A stretch of 33,895 nucleotides of DNA, taken from contig AYNO01000022.1 of assembly GCA_000500915.1 (NCBI GenBank), forward strand, positions 1 through 33,895, in the 5' to 3' direction. A program made the position numbers and the translations under genes. Source of the stretch: Rhodobacter sp. CACIA14H1. Lineage in GTDB: Bacteria > Pseudomonadota > Alphaproteobacteria > Rhodobacterales > Rhodobacteraceae. Shown here one piece after another: positions 24,883 to 32,732 of this stretch. Every line of letters begins with the position of its first letter. The first letter of the stretch is position 1. The notes beneath the pieces were generated by a model, which made no database searches, was not told where the DNA came from, and saw nothing but the letters and a program-made list of their open reading frames with translations.

Positions 24883-26066
24883 AGCGTTGCAAGCTCCGTT
24901 TCCAGTGCGGCGAGGTCGTCGAGTGTGGCGGCAGGCGCAAAGAGGTCGAGATGCGGCAGGGCAGCGGCCATGCCTGCGGCGACGGGCTGGTAGTCGCGCC
25001 AGCCTTTCAGCGGGTTGAGCCAGAGGATGCGGCAGCCGCGTTTCGACAGGCGTTCAAGGGCCGCGCCTATGTCGGTGGCGGCGGCGGAATCGTAGCCGTC
25101 CGACAGGATCATCACGACGGTGCGGCCATCGACATGGGTTCTGGCATGGGTGGTGGCGAAGTGCATCAGCGCCGCGCCGATGCGCGAGCCGCCGCCGAAG
25201 CCGTCGGCCAGCAGGGTGATGCGGTTCAGGGCGCGGAAGGGGTCTTCGTCGCGCAGCGCCTCGGTCACGCGGACGAGGCGGGTGTGGAAAAGGTAGGCGT
25301 CGGCGCTGCCATCCGCCCGCATCAGGCCCGCGAGGAAGGCGAGGAAGGGGCGGGCATAGGGTTGCATGGAGCCCGACACATCCACCAGCGCGGCGATGCG
25401 GACGGGGCGGTCGGGGTGGCGGCGTTTCTTCAGCCGGAAGGGTTCCCCGCCGGTGGAGAGCGAGGCGCGGAGCGTGCGGCGCAGGTCGATCCTTGCGCCC
25501 TTGGTCGCGGCCTTGGCGCGGCGGGAGCGGCGGTCCCGCAGGGCCGCACCGATGCGGCGGGCGACGGCTTCGGCAAGGCGGATGTCGTCGGCAGAGACGA
25601 TTTCGCGCAGGTCGCGGCGGCGGAGGTTCGTCACGCGGGTGGCGATGAGGCGGCCTTCGCCGCCGGTATCGGCCTCGCCGTCGCGGTCGGTGTCGGGGGT
25701 TTCCGTCCGGCCCGCGCCGCCGGTGGCGGTGCCTTCGGCTTCGCGGGTGGCCTTGGCTGGGGTGGTGTTGGACGGGACGGCCTTGGTGCGGACGCGGCCG
25801 CCGTTGCGCCAGTAGCTGTCGAAGGTGGCGTCGAAGCGGGCCCAGTCCTCGGCGCTGCCGCAGCAGACGGATTTCAGGGCGCGGCGGGTCTGGGGTTCCG
25901 ATGTGTCGGTGGTGGCCAAGGCGGCAAGGGCCGTTTCCGTTTCCGCGATGCCGAGGCGGAAGCCGTTGGCGCGCAGATGCGCCATGAAGCCCGCGATGCG
26001 GGCCACGGGGCCGGGGTCGCGGGCGGCGAAGCGGGTGACGGCGCCGCGAAGGTGGGGCCCGCTCAT
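24879..26066 (-). CDS. coxE: VWA-domain CO dehydrogenase maturation protein CoxE
   Basis: A 395-residue CoxE-type protein. An N-terminal helical region (1-90) is followed by a charged low-complexity linker (about 95-140). The VWA domain starts near residue 220 with the metal-site motif DVSGSM (229-234), and ILSDGYDSAAATDIGAAL marks the later metal-site aspartate. CoxE works with the ATPase CoxD in maturing the copper-molybdenum site of CO dehydrogenase. Four-base overlaps on both sides show tight coupling to coxD and coxF. Confidence 0.9.
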   Translation of the reverse strand: MSGPHLRGAVTRFAARDPGPVARIAGFMAHLRANGFRLGIAETETALAALATTDTSEPQTRRALKSVCCGSAEDWARFDATFDSYWRNGGRVRTKAVPSNTTPAKATREAEGTATGGAGRTETPDTDRDGEADTGGEGRLIATRVTNLRRRDLREIVSADDIRLAEAVARRIGAALRDRRSRRAKAATKGARIDLRRTLRASLSTGGEPFRLKKRRHPDRPVRIAALVDVSGSMQPYARPFLAFLAGLMRADGSADAYLFHTRLVRVTEALRDEDPFRALNRITLLADGFGGGSRIGAALMHFATTHARTHVDGRTVVMILSDGYDSAAATDIGAALERLSKRGCRILWLNPLKGWRDYQPVAAGMAAALPHLDLFAPAATLDDLAALETELATL

Positions 26067-26923
26067 GCCGCTTTCCCTGCAAGGCGCTGGGCGACTTCGG
26101 TTGTCACGGTCGCGCGGTCGGACTGGGTTTTCAGCAGCGTGGCAAGTGCGGCTTGCAGGATGGCGGGGTCGGCGGAAAGGTCGGCCACGCCGAGGCCTGC
26201 CAGCGCAGCGGCGAAGTCCAGCATTTCGGCGATGCCGGGTTTCTTTTCCAGCTCCTCTTTCCGCAGGGATTGGACGAAGCCCACGATCTGTGCGGCGAGC
26301 TGTGCGTTGATCGTCGGGTGCCGGGTCGTCAGGATCTGCAATTCCGTCGCCGTGTCGGGGTAATCGACATGCGCGTAAAGGCAGCGGCGGCGCAGCGCGT
26401 CGGACAGGTCGCGGGTGCCGTTGGCCGTCAGGATCACCATGGGCCGCGTGGTGGCGCGGATGGTGCCGAGTTCCGGTATGGTGATGGCGAAGTCCGACAG
26501 GATTTCAAGGAGATAGGCCTCGAATTCCTCGTCCGCGCGGTCGATTTCGTCGATCAGCAGGACGGGGGAAACAGGCTGGCGGATGGCCCGCAGCAGGGGG
26601 CGTTCGAGGAGATAGGTTTCCGAGAATAGCTGCGCCTCGTCCTTCGCCCCGCCTTCGGCGCGGATGGCCAGCAGTTGGCGGGGGTAGTTCCATTCATAGA
26701 TGGCCTGCGCGGCGTCCAGCCCTTCGTAGCATTGCAGGCGGATCAGGTCGCAGCCTTTCCATGCGGCCATGGCGCGGGCGACTTCGGTCTTGCCCACGCC
26801 TGCCGCGCCTTCCAGCAAAAGGGGGCGGCCGAGTGCCAGCGCAAGGTGCAGCGCCATGGCAAGGTCGGGCGGGGCGATGTAGCCCTGCGCGGCGAGGCCG
26901 GATTGGACGGAGGCGGCGGTCAT
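26063..26923 (-). CDS. coxD: MoxR-type AAA+ ATPase CoxD
   Basis: A 286-residue AAA+ protein. Walker A is GAAGVGKT (39-46), Walker B is VLLIDEIDRAD (121-131), sensor 1 is VILTANGTRD and the arginine-finger region is ALRRRC. Oligotropha CoxD is a membrane-bound chaperone-like ATPase needed to build the [CuSMoO2] cluster. I start it at 26923 (MTAASVQSGLAAQGYIAP); the in-frame ATG at 26977 overlaps coxL. A hairpin separates it from coxL. Confidence 0.92.
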   Translation of the reverse strand: MTAASVQSGLAAQGYIAPPDLAMALHLALALGRPLLLEGAAGVGKTEVARAMAAWKGCDLIRLQCYEGLDAAQAIYEWNYPRQLLAIRAEGGAKDEAQLFSETYLLERPLLRAIRQPVSPVLLIDEIDRADEEFEAYLLEILSDFAITIPELGTIRATTRPMVILTANGTRDLSDALRRRCLYAHVDYPDTATELQILTTRHPTINAQLAAQIVGFVQSLRKEELEKKPGIAEMLDFAAALAGLGVADLSADPAILQAALATLLKTQSDRATVTTEVAQRLAGKAA

Positions 26924-26944
26924 GTCTTGGTCCCGTGGGGGGTA

Positions 26945-26960
26945 GGGGGCTGTTGCCCCC
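26945..26960 (-). promoter_or_regulatory. Hairpin between coxL and coxD
   Basis: GGGGGC (26945-26950), loop TGTT, GCCCCC (26955-26960) form a 6-bp stem in the 46-base gap. There is no T-run. It may lower expression of the maturation genes relative to the structural coxMSL genes by attenuation or RNA protection. Confidence 0.5.
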
Positions 26961-26969
26961 CTTGCCGGA

Positions 26970-29390
26970 TCAGCCATGCAGGCCGAGATCGCGGGCGATC
27001 TGCCAGATGCGCCAGTGGTCGTGCGGCATGTGGGATTGCCGCAGGCCGAAGGCGCGGAAGGCGTCGTGGACCGCGTTGGAAAACGCCGGAACCGACCCCA
27101 CGTTGGGGCTTTCGCCCACGCCCTTGGCCCCGATGGGATGGTGGGGCGACGGGGTTTCGGTGTGGTCGGTGGTGTAATGTGGCGTCTCCCATGCGGTGGG
27201 CAGGAAGAAATCCATCAGCGTGCCGGTCTTGACGTTGCCGATCTCGTCATAGGCGATCTCCTGCCCCATGGCGATGGCATAGCCTTCGGTGGCGCCCCCG
27301 TGGACCTGACCTTCGATGACCATCGGGTTGATGCGGGTGCCGCAATCGTCCAGCGCATAGAACTGGCGGACTTCATGTTCGCCCGTGTCCACGTCGATCT
27401 CCATCACGGCGATATAGGCGCCGAAGGGATAGGTCATGTTGGGCGGGTCGTAGTAGCTGACCGCCTCCAGCCCCGGTTCGATGCCGGGGATCGCCTGATT
27501 GTAGGCCGCATAGGCGATGTCCTTCATGGTCTTGAACCGCTCCGGCGCGCCTTTGACGACGAAGCGGTCCACGTCCCATTCAAGGTCGCCTTCGTGGACT
27601 TCCAGCAGCCAAGCCGCGATCATCTGCGCCTTGGCGCGGATCTTGCGGCCGCACAGCGCCGTCGCCGCCCCTGCAACTGGGGTGGAGCGGGAGCCGTAGG
27701 TGCCAAGGCCATAGGGCGCGGTGTCGGTATCGCCTTCCTCGACCGTGATGCTATCCGCCGAAAGGCCGATCTCGGTGGCGATGATCTGGGCGAAGGTGGT
27801 GGCGTGGCCTTGGCCTTGGCTGATGGTCCCAAGCCGCGCGATGGCCGATCCGGTGGGATGGATGCGGATTTCGCACGAGTCGAACATGCCCATCCCGAGG
27901 ATGTCGCAGTTCTTCACCGGACCCGCGCCCACGATTTCGGTGAAGTGGGTCAGACCGATCCCCAAGAGCTTGCGCGTCTTGCCGGCCTTGAAGTCGGCAA
28001 TGCGCTGCGCCTGTTCGGCGCGGAGCGCCTTGTAGTTCACCGCCTCCAGCGCCTTGTCCCATGCGGTGTGGTAGTCGCCGGAGTCGTATTCCCAACCCAG
28101 CGCGGACTGGTAGGGGAACTGGTCCTTGCGGATGAAGTTGATGCGCCGCAACTCCGCCGCGTCCATGTTCAGCTCGATCGCCAGAACCTCGATCATCCGT
28201 TCGATGAAATAGGCGGCCTCAGTCACGCGGAAGGAACAGCGATAGGCGACGCCGCCGGGGGCCTTGTTGGTATAGACGCCGTCCACGCCGACATAGGCGA
28301 CGGGGATGTCGTAGCTGCCGGTGCAGATGTGGAAGAAGCCTGCGGGGAACTTCGTCGGGTCGGCGCAGGCGTCGAACGCGCCGTGGTCGGCAGTCACATG
28401 GCAATGCAGCGCGGTGATCTTGCCGTCCTTCGTCGCGCTGATGCGCCCCTTCATCCAGTAGTCGCGGGCAAAGGCGGTGGCCATCAGGTTGTCCATCCGG
28501 TCTTCGATCCACTTCACGGGCTTGCCCGTGACGATGGAGGCGACGATGGCGCAGACATAGCCCGGATAGACGCCGACCTTGTTGCCGAAGCCGCCGCCGA
28601 TATCGGGCGAGATGACGCGGATGTTGTGCTCCTCGATCCCCGACAGGAGGGAGGCGACGGTGCGGACGACGTGGGGGGCCTGGAAGGTGCCCCAGACGGT
28701 CAGCTTGCCGTTCACCTTGTCCATGCTGGCCACGGTCCCGCAGGTTTCCAGCGGGCAGGGATGGGTGCGGTGGTAATAGACCATCTCCTCGGCCACGACC
28801 TCGGACGCATCCAGCGCCTGTTCGGTGGCCTCCTTGTCCCCCGTCTCCCACAGGAAGATGTGGTTGTGGTGGCGGCGCGGGCCGTGGGCGCCGGACATGA
28901 TGCCGTTCAGGTCTTCGCGCAGGACGGTCGCGTCCGGCTCCAGCGCCTTGAACGGGTCCACGATGACGGGGAGTTCCTCGTATTCCACCTCCACCAGTTC
29001 GATGGCATCGGCGGCGATGTAGCGGTCGGTGGCGACGACGAAGGCCACTTCCTGCCCCTGGAACAGCACCTTTCCATCGGCCAGCACCATCTGCTTGTCG
29101 CCCGCCAGCGTGGGCATCCAGTGCAGGTTCAGCGGCGCGAGGTCGGCGGCGGTGAGGACCGCGATGACGCCGGGCAGCGCCTTGGCGGCGTCGGCGTTGA
29201 TCGACTTCACGCGGGCATGGGCATAGGGCGACCGGACGAAATCGCCGAACAGCATCCCCGGCAGCTTGATGTCATCGACATAGTTGCCCTTGCCTTGGGT
29301 GAAGCGGACATCCTCGACCCGCTTGCGGCTGGCCCCCATGCCCTTGAGGTTGGCGATGCGTTCTTCGCGGCTTGGCGTCAGGTCGTTCAT
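26970..29390 (-). CDS. coxL: Aerobic CO dehydrogenase large subunit, form I
   Basis: An 806-residue molybdopterin subunit that oxidises CO to CO2. The active-site loop AYRCSFR (382-388, with C385 as the copper-binding cysteine) is the form I signature separating true CO dehydrogenases from form II homologues. The molybdenum-site glutamate lies in [12 protein letters not shown] near the C-terminus. Other cofactor blocks include [16 protein letters not shown] (263-278). I start at 29390 ([19 protein letters not shown]), overlapping coxS by four bases; the longer frame upstream lies inside coxS. Gene order M-S-L also matches form I. Confidence 0.97.
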   Translation of the reverse strand: MNDLTPSREERIANLKGMGASRKRVEDVRFTQGKGNYVDDIKLPGMLFGDFVRSPYAHARVKSINADAAKALPGVIAVLTAADLAPLNLHWMPTLAGDKQMVLADGKVLFQGQEVAFVVATDRYIAADAIELVEVEYEELPVIVDPFKALEPDATVLREDLNGIMSGAHGPRRHHNHIFLWETGDKEATEQALDASEVVAEEMVYYHRTHPCPLETCGTVASMDKVNGKLTVWGTFQAPHVVRTVASLLSGIEEHNIRVISPDIGGGFGNKVGVYPGYVCAIVASIVTGKPVKWIEDRMDNLMATAFARDYWMKGRISATKDGKITALHCHVTADHGAFDACADPTKFPAGFFHICTGSYDIPVAYVGVDGVYTNKAPGGVAYRCSFRVTEAAYFIERMIEVLAIELNMDAAELRRINFIRKDQFPYQSALGWEYDSGDYHTAWDKALEAVNYKALRAEQAQRIADFKAGKTRKLLGIGLTHFTEIVGAGPVKNCDILGMGMFDSCEIRIHPTGSAIARLGTISQGQGHATTFAQIIATEIGLSADSITVEEGDTDTAPYGLGTYGSRSTPVAGAATALCGRKIRAKAQMIAAWLLEVHEGDLEWDVDRFVVKGAPERFKTMKDIAYAAYNQAIPGIEPGLEAVSYYDPPNMTYPFGAYIAVMEIDVDTGEHEVRQFYALDDCGTRINPMVIEGQVHGGATEGYAIAMGQEIAYDEIGNVKTGTLMDFFLPTAWETPHYTTDHTETPSPHHPIGAKGVGESPNVGSVPAFSNAVHDAFRAFGLRQSHMPHDHWRIWQIARDLGLHG

Positions 29391-29878
29391 TCTGCGGCCT
29401 CCTTCGCGTTCATCTCGGCTGCGGCGGCGAGGATCGCCTTGACGATGTTCTGGTATCCCGTGCAGCGGCACAGGTTTCCGGCCATGCCGAAGCGCACTTC
29501 TTCCTCGGTGGGCGCGGGGTTTTCCTGCAGCAGGCGGTGGGCGCGGGTGATCATGCCGGGGGTGCAGTAGCCGCATTGCAGGCCGTGATGTTCGCGGAAC
29601 ATGCGTTGCAGGACGTGCAGGCCGTCCGGGTTGCCCAGCCCTTCGATGGTGGTGATGGTCGCCCCATCCGCCTGCGCGGCAAGGACGGTGCAGGATTTGA
29701 CGGATTTGCCGTCCATATCCACGGTGCAGGCGCCGCAATGGCTGGTTTCGCAGCCGATATGCGGGCCGGTCAGGCCCAGCTTTTCGCGCAGCACATGGAT
29801 GAGGAGTTCGCGCGGTTCGGCGAGGAGTTCGTGCGCCTCGCCGTTCACGGTGAGGCTGATCTGCATCTTCTTGGCCAT
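29387..29878 (-). CDS. coxS: Aerobic CO dehydrogenase small subunit, 2x[2Fe-2S]
   Basis: A 163-residue iron-sulfur subunit. The N-terminal ferredoxin-type cluster uses C43, C48, C51 and C63 ([14 protein letters not shown]); the C-terminal cluster uses C102, C105, C137 and C139 ([16 protein letters not shown]). It carries electrons from the Mo-Cu site to the FAD of CoxM. AAGGGGGA precedes the ATG at 29878. It is 10 bases after coxM and coupled to coxL. Confidence 0.96.
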   Translation of the reverse strand: MAKKMQISLTVNGEAHELLAEPRELLIHVLREKLGLTGPHIGCETSHCGACTVDMDGKSVKSCTVLAAQADGATITTIEGLGNPDGLHVLQRMFREHHGLQCGYCTPGMITRAHRLLQENPAPTEEEVRFGMAGNLCRCTGYQNIVKAILAAAAEMNAKEAAE

Positions 29879-29888
29879 GTTGTCCCCC

Positions 29889-30743
29889 TTACGCCCGCGA
29901 CCATGCGCGGGTGATGGCGCGGGCGAGGATGACGCCCGCGACGTGACGCTTGAATTCGATGGGGCCGCGGTTGTCCTTCTGCGGGTCGATGTCGCCCAGC
30001 ATGGCGGTGACGGCGACCTTGATGGCGGCATCGCCGCAGTCGGACCCCATCAGGGCGGCGGCGGCGTCTTCGGACCAGACGGGGGTGTCGGAGAGGTTGG
30101 TCATGGCGACCGAGGCCGTTGCCACCTTGCCGCCCGCCTTGGTCAGCAGGACGGCGGCGGCGGCGGTGGCGTAGTCGCCGATCTTGCGCTTCTGCTTTTC
30201 ATAGGCGTAGCCGCCGGAGGGGGCGGTGAAGGTGATCTTCGTCAGGATTTCATCGTCGGCGCGTTCGGTGACATAGGCCGAATGGTAGAAGTCCCGCGCC
30301 GCCACATCGCGGCTGCCACCGGGACCGGCCAGCGTGAAGGTCGCGCCAAGGCATTGCATCAGCCCCGGCATGTCGTTGCCCGGGTCGCCATTGGCCACGT
30401 TGCCGCCCACGGTGCCCATGTAGCGCACCTGCGGGTCGGCGATCTGCAACGCCGCTTCGCGCAGCAGGGGGGCGGCCTTGGCCAGCCCGTCATGGGCGAT
30501 GAGTTCCGCCTGCGTGACCATCGCGCCGATGGTGACGGTGTCGCCCGCGACGGTGATGCCGCGCAGTTCGCCCACCTTCTGCAGGTCCACCAGATGGCTG
30601 ATGGCTGCCATGCGCAGCTTCATCATGGGGATAAGGCTGTGTCCGCCCGCCACGACCCGCGCCTCGTCGCCATGTTCCGTCAGGATGGCGATGGCGGATG
30701 CGAGGCTGTCGGGCCGATGATATTCAAAGGCCGCTGGTATCAT
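29889..30743 (-). CDS. coxM: Aerobic CO dehydrogenase medium subunit, FAD-binding
   Basis: A 284-residue FAD subunit. The two flavin-binding motifs are AGGHSLIP (32-39) and [14 protein letters not shown] (111-124). It passes electrons to the respiratory quinone pool. GGGAGGAG lies close before the ATG at 30743. As the first gene of coxMSLDEFG it receives the promoter, and the 137-bp region upstream holds three direct repeats that may bind the adjacent LytTR regulator. Confidence 0.95.
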   Translation of the reverse strand: MIPAAFEYHRPDSLASAIAILTEHGDEARVVAGGHSLIPMMKLRMAAISHLVDLQKVGELRGITVAGDTVTIGAMVTQAELIAHDGLAKAAPLLREAALQIADPQVRYMGTVGGNVANGDPGNDMPGLMQCLGATFTLAGPGGSRDVAARDFYHSAYVTERADDEILTKITFTAPSGGYAYEKQKRKIGDYATAAAAVLLTKAGGKVATASVAMTNLSDTPVWSEDAAAALMGSDCGDAAIKVAVTAMLGDIDPQKDNRGPIEFKRHVAGVILARAITRAWSRA

Positions 30744-30821
30744 GTTCTCCTCCCAAGTCTGCGTCGAAACCGCGCAGTTGCCTTGACGCTAGCGGGCGCG
30801 GGGCAGGCGGGGAGGGGCGGC

Positions 30822-30876
30822 GCACGATTTCGGAGGGTTTTTGCACGAAATGCGAAAGCCGCGCACGAAATGCGAA
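30822..30876 (-). promoter_or_regulatory. Three direct repeats upstream of coxM, candidate LytTR operator
   Basis: GCACGAAATGCGAA occurs exactly at 30843-30856 and 30863-30876; a diverged copy, GCACGATTTCGGAG, is at 30822-30835. The starts are 21 and 20 bases apart, so all copies face the same side of the helix. Direct repeats spaced by two helical turns are the known binding pattern of LytTR proteins. They sit between the MHYT-LytTR gene stop and the coxM start. A -10-like TAGCGT (minus strand, 30793-30788) follows downstream. Confidence 0.65.
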
Positions 30877-30880
30877 GCGG

Positions 30881-31987
30881 TCAGACACCAAGCGCGGCGC
30901 GGACTTCCGGCAGGCGGTTGCGGCTGACGGGGATGCGCGGGCCGCCGTCGCCATCCACCATGCAGAGCGCGGTATCCTTCAGCCGTTCGAACTTGGCCAC
31001 GCGGGCCGGGTTCAGCAGATAGCTGCGGTGGACGCGCAGGAAACCGGCGGGGGCGAGGCGCTCCTCGGCCTCGGTGATCGACCAGGGGCAGAAGAGGGAA
31101 TCGCTGCCGCGGATGATGAAGGTGTAATGCCCTTCGGCGCGGATGGCGGACACGGTGGCGGGGTCGATGAAGAGGGTGCGCCCTTCGCGTTCATGCGGGA
31201 TGCGCAGTGATTTGGTGTCGGGTTTCGCCGCCGGTGCGGTATCGGGCTGGGGCGGGGAGGGTTCGGCAGGGGCCTCGGCCTGCGGGCCCGGCAGGAAGGT
31301 GATCGCGGTCAGCAGGAAGGCGGAACAGATGGTGAAGGCGGCAAGGGTGACGAGGATCGCCAGCGTCTCGTTCCCGATGCCGGGGGCGCGGGCGGCGTCG
31401 TCGGCGGGCAGGAAGCCCGTCCCGGCCATGGCGATGAAATGCACGGCGGTGACGGCAAGGCCGAAGCCCAGCGTCCCCTGCACGATGTTGCGCCGCCCGC
31501 GTTCGCCATAGGCCAGACGGACGGCAAGGATCGACAGGATCACCGAGGCCAGCCCCGCGCCTGCGACGCCGAAGGGGGTGAAGACGGGGATGCACAGCTC
31601 CATCCCCGACATGCCGAGGTAGTGCATGACGGAAATCCCCGCGCCGATGATCGCGCCCGCGACGGTCAGGCTGGCCGTGGTGCGCGGGCGGAAATGCAGG
31701 ATCAGCAGCGCGAGGCCCGTCATCAGGATCGCGGCAAGGGCCGAGATCAGCGTGGCGAGCGGGTCGTAGAAATAGAGGATCGGCAGGCGCAGGCCCAGCA
31801 TGGCGACGAAATGCATCGACCAGATGCCGCCGCCCAGAACGATGGCCGCCATGGCCACCACCGCCTTGCGATGCGCCGGGGCCAGACGCGACGCGCCACG
31901 GGTCAGCGACAGGCCGGTGAAGCCCGCCATCAGCGCGATGGCGAGCGATGCGAGGACGAGCCGCCAGTCATGGCTGAAATCCAGCAC
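30881..31987 (-). CDS. MHYT-LytTR membrane transcription regulator (CoxC/CoxH-like)
   Basis: A 368-residue one-component regulator. Seven or so membrane helices hold the three MHYT repeats: SMHFVAM (57-63), VMHYLGM (120-126) and AVHFIAM (181-187), thought to bind a metal and sense a gas or redox ligand. A proline-rich linker (about 235-260) leads to a LytTR DNA-binding domain (268-366; HYTFIIRG, FLRVHRSYLLN, PVSRNRLPEV). This architecture is known from CoxC and CoxH of Oligotropha. I chose GTG 31987 because GGGAGGG lies 6 bases upstream. Probable direct regulator of coxM. Confidence 0.9.
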   Translation of the reverse strand: MLDFSHDWRLVLASLAIALMAGFTGLSLTRGASRLAPAHRKAVVAMAAIVLGGGIWSMHFVAMLGLRLPILYFYDPLATLISALAAILMTGLALLILHFRPRTTASLTVAGAIIGAGISVMHYLGMSGMELCIPVFTPFGVAGAGLASVILSILAVRLAYGERGRRNIVQGTLGFGLAVTAVHFIAMAGTGFLPADDAARAPGIGNETLAILVTLAAFTICSAFLLTAITFLPGPQAEAPAEPSPPQPDTAPAAKPDTKSLRIPHEREGRTLFIDPATVSAIRAEGHYTFIIRGSDSLFCPWSITEAEERLAPAGFLRVHRSYLLNPARVAKFERLKDTALCMVDGDGGPRIPVSRNRLPEVRAALGV

Positions 31988-32021
31988 GCGAAGCCCTCCC
32001 TGACATCTCATGCCGGGGCAG

Positions 32022-32049
32022 AGACTAGCCCGACCCGCCGCAAAGACAA
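32022..32049 (-). promoter_or_regulatory. Candidate promoter for the MHYT-LytTR gene
   Basis: On the minus strand TTGTCT (32049-32044) and TAGTCT (32027-32022) are separated by 16 bases, a fair sigma-70-type pair 35 bases before the GTG start. It lies in the 109-base gap after the response-regulator gene, so the regulator could be transcribed on its own. Confidence 0.4.
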
Positions 32050-32096
32050 AGGCCCGCAATGGGGGTGGCGTGCTTTTCCGGCGGGGCGGGCGGGGG

Positions 32097-32732
32097 TCAC
32101 AGGCCCATTTCGCGGGCCTTCAGCGCGGCCTCGACGCGGTTGCGGACCTGCAGCTTCTGCAGGATGTTCGTCATGTAGTGCTTCACCGTCTTTTCCTGCA
32201 GGTTCAGGTGCAGCGCGATTTCCTTGTTGGACCGCCCCGTGGCGACGAGGCGGAGGATCTCTGCCTCGCGCAGGGCCAGCCCCTCGCCCTCGGTTGGGCG
32301 GCCGGTGCGGGTCTGCATGGTGGACAGGACCCGCGCGGCCAAGGCGGGCGACACGTAGGACCCGCCCGAGGCGACGGCCTGCAGCACGCCGGTCAGGTCT
32401 GCCGCGCTGACCCCTTTCAGCACATAGCCCCGCGCCCCCGCCCGCAAGGCGGCCAGCACGTCGTCGTCATCCTCGGACACGGTCAGCATGACGATGGCCA
32501 CGGCGGGAAAGCGGTGCGAGATTTCGGCCGCGGCGCGGAGGCCGGAGCCGGGCATGGACACGTCCAGCAGCGCGATGTCGGGCATGTGCTGTTCTACGGC
32601 GAGGATCGCCCCTGCCGTATCGCCCGCCTGCTCCACGACGGAAAAGCCCGGATGTTCCGTCAGGGTGGCGACGACCCCTTCGCGCATCAGCGGGTGGTCG
32701 TCGGCCACGACGATATGCACGGTACCCGTCAC
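32097..32732 (-). CDS. NarL/FixJ-family response regulator
   Basis: A 211-residue response regulator. The receiver domain has acidic D11/D12, phospho-acceptor D57 (LLDVSMPG) and K106 (GYVLKGVS). The LuxR-type helix-turn-helix is at the C-terminus (LREAEILRLVATGRSNKEIA, then EKTVKHYMTNILQKL). I start at GTG 32732, with AGGAGG 8 bases upstream and a GTGA overlap with the kinase stop. Its position next to the cox regulator suggests a role in CO or energy metabolism, but its targets are unknown. Confidence 0.9.
   Translation of the reverse strand: MTGTVHIVVADDHPLMREGVVATLTEHPGFSVVEQAGDTAGAILAVEQHMPDIALLDVSMPGSGLRAAAEISHRFPAVAIVMLTVSEDDDDVLAALRAGARGYVLKGVSAADLTGVLQAVASGGSYVSPALAARVLSTMQTRTGRPTEGEGLALREAEILRLVATGRSNKEIALHLNLQEKTVKHYMTNILQKLQVRNRVEAALKAREMGL

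Noticed and set aside
26976-29570. 864-codon open frame on the plus strand opposite coxL
   Set aside because: It mirrors coxL in GC-rich DNA, its product is compositionally odd (Gly, Val, Asp, His rich) and has no recognisable domain; coxL is certain.
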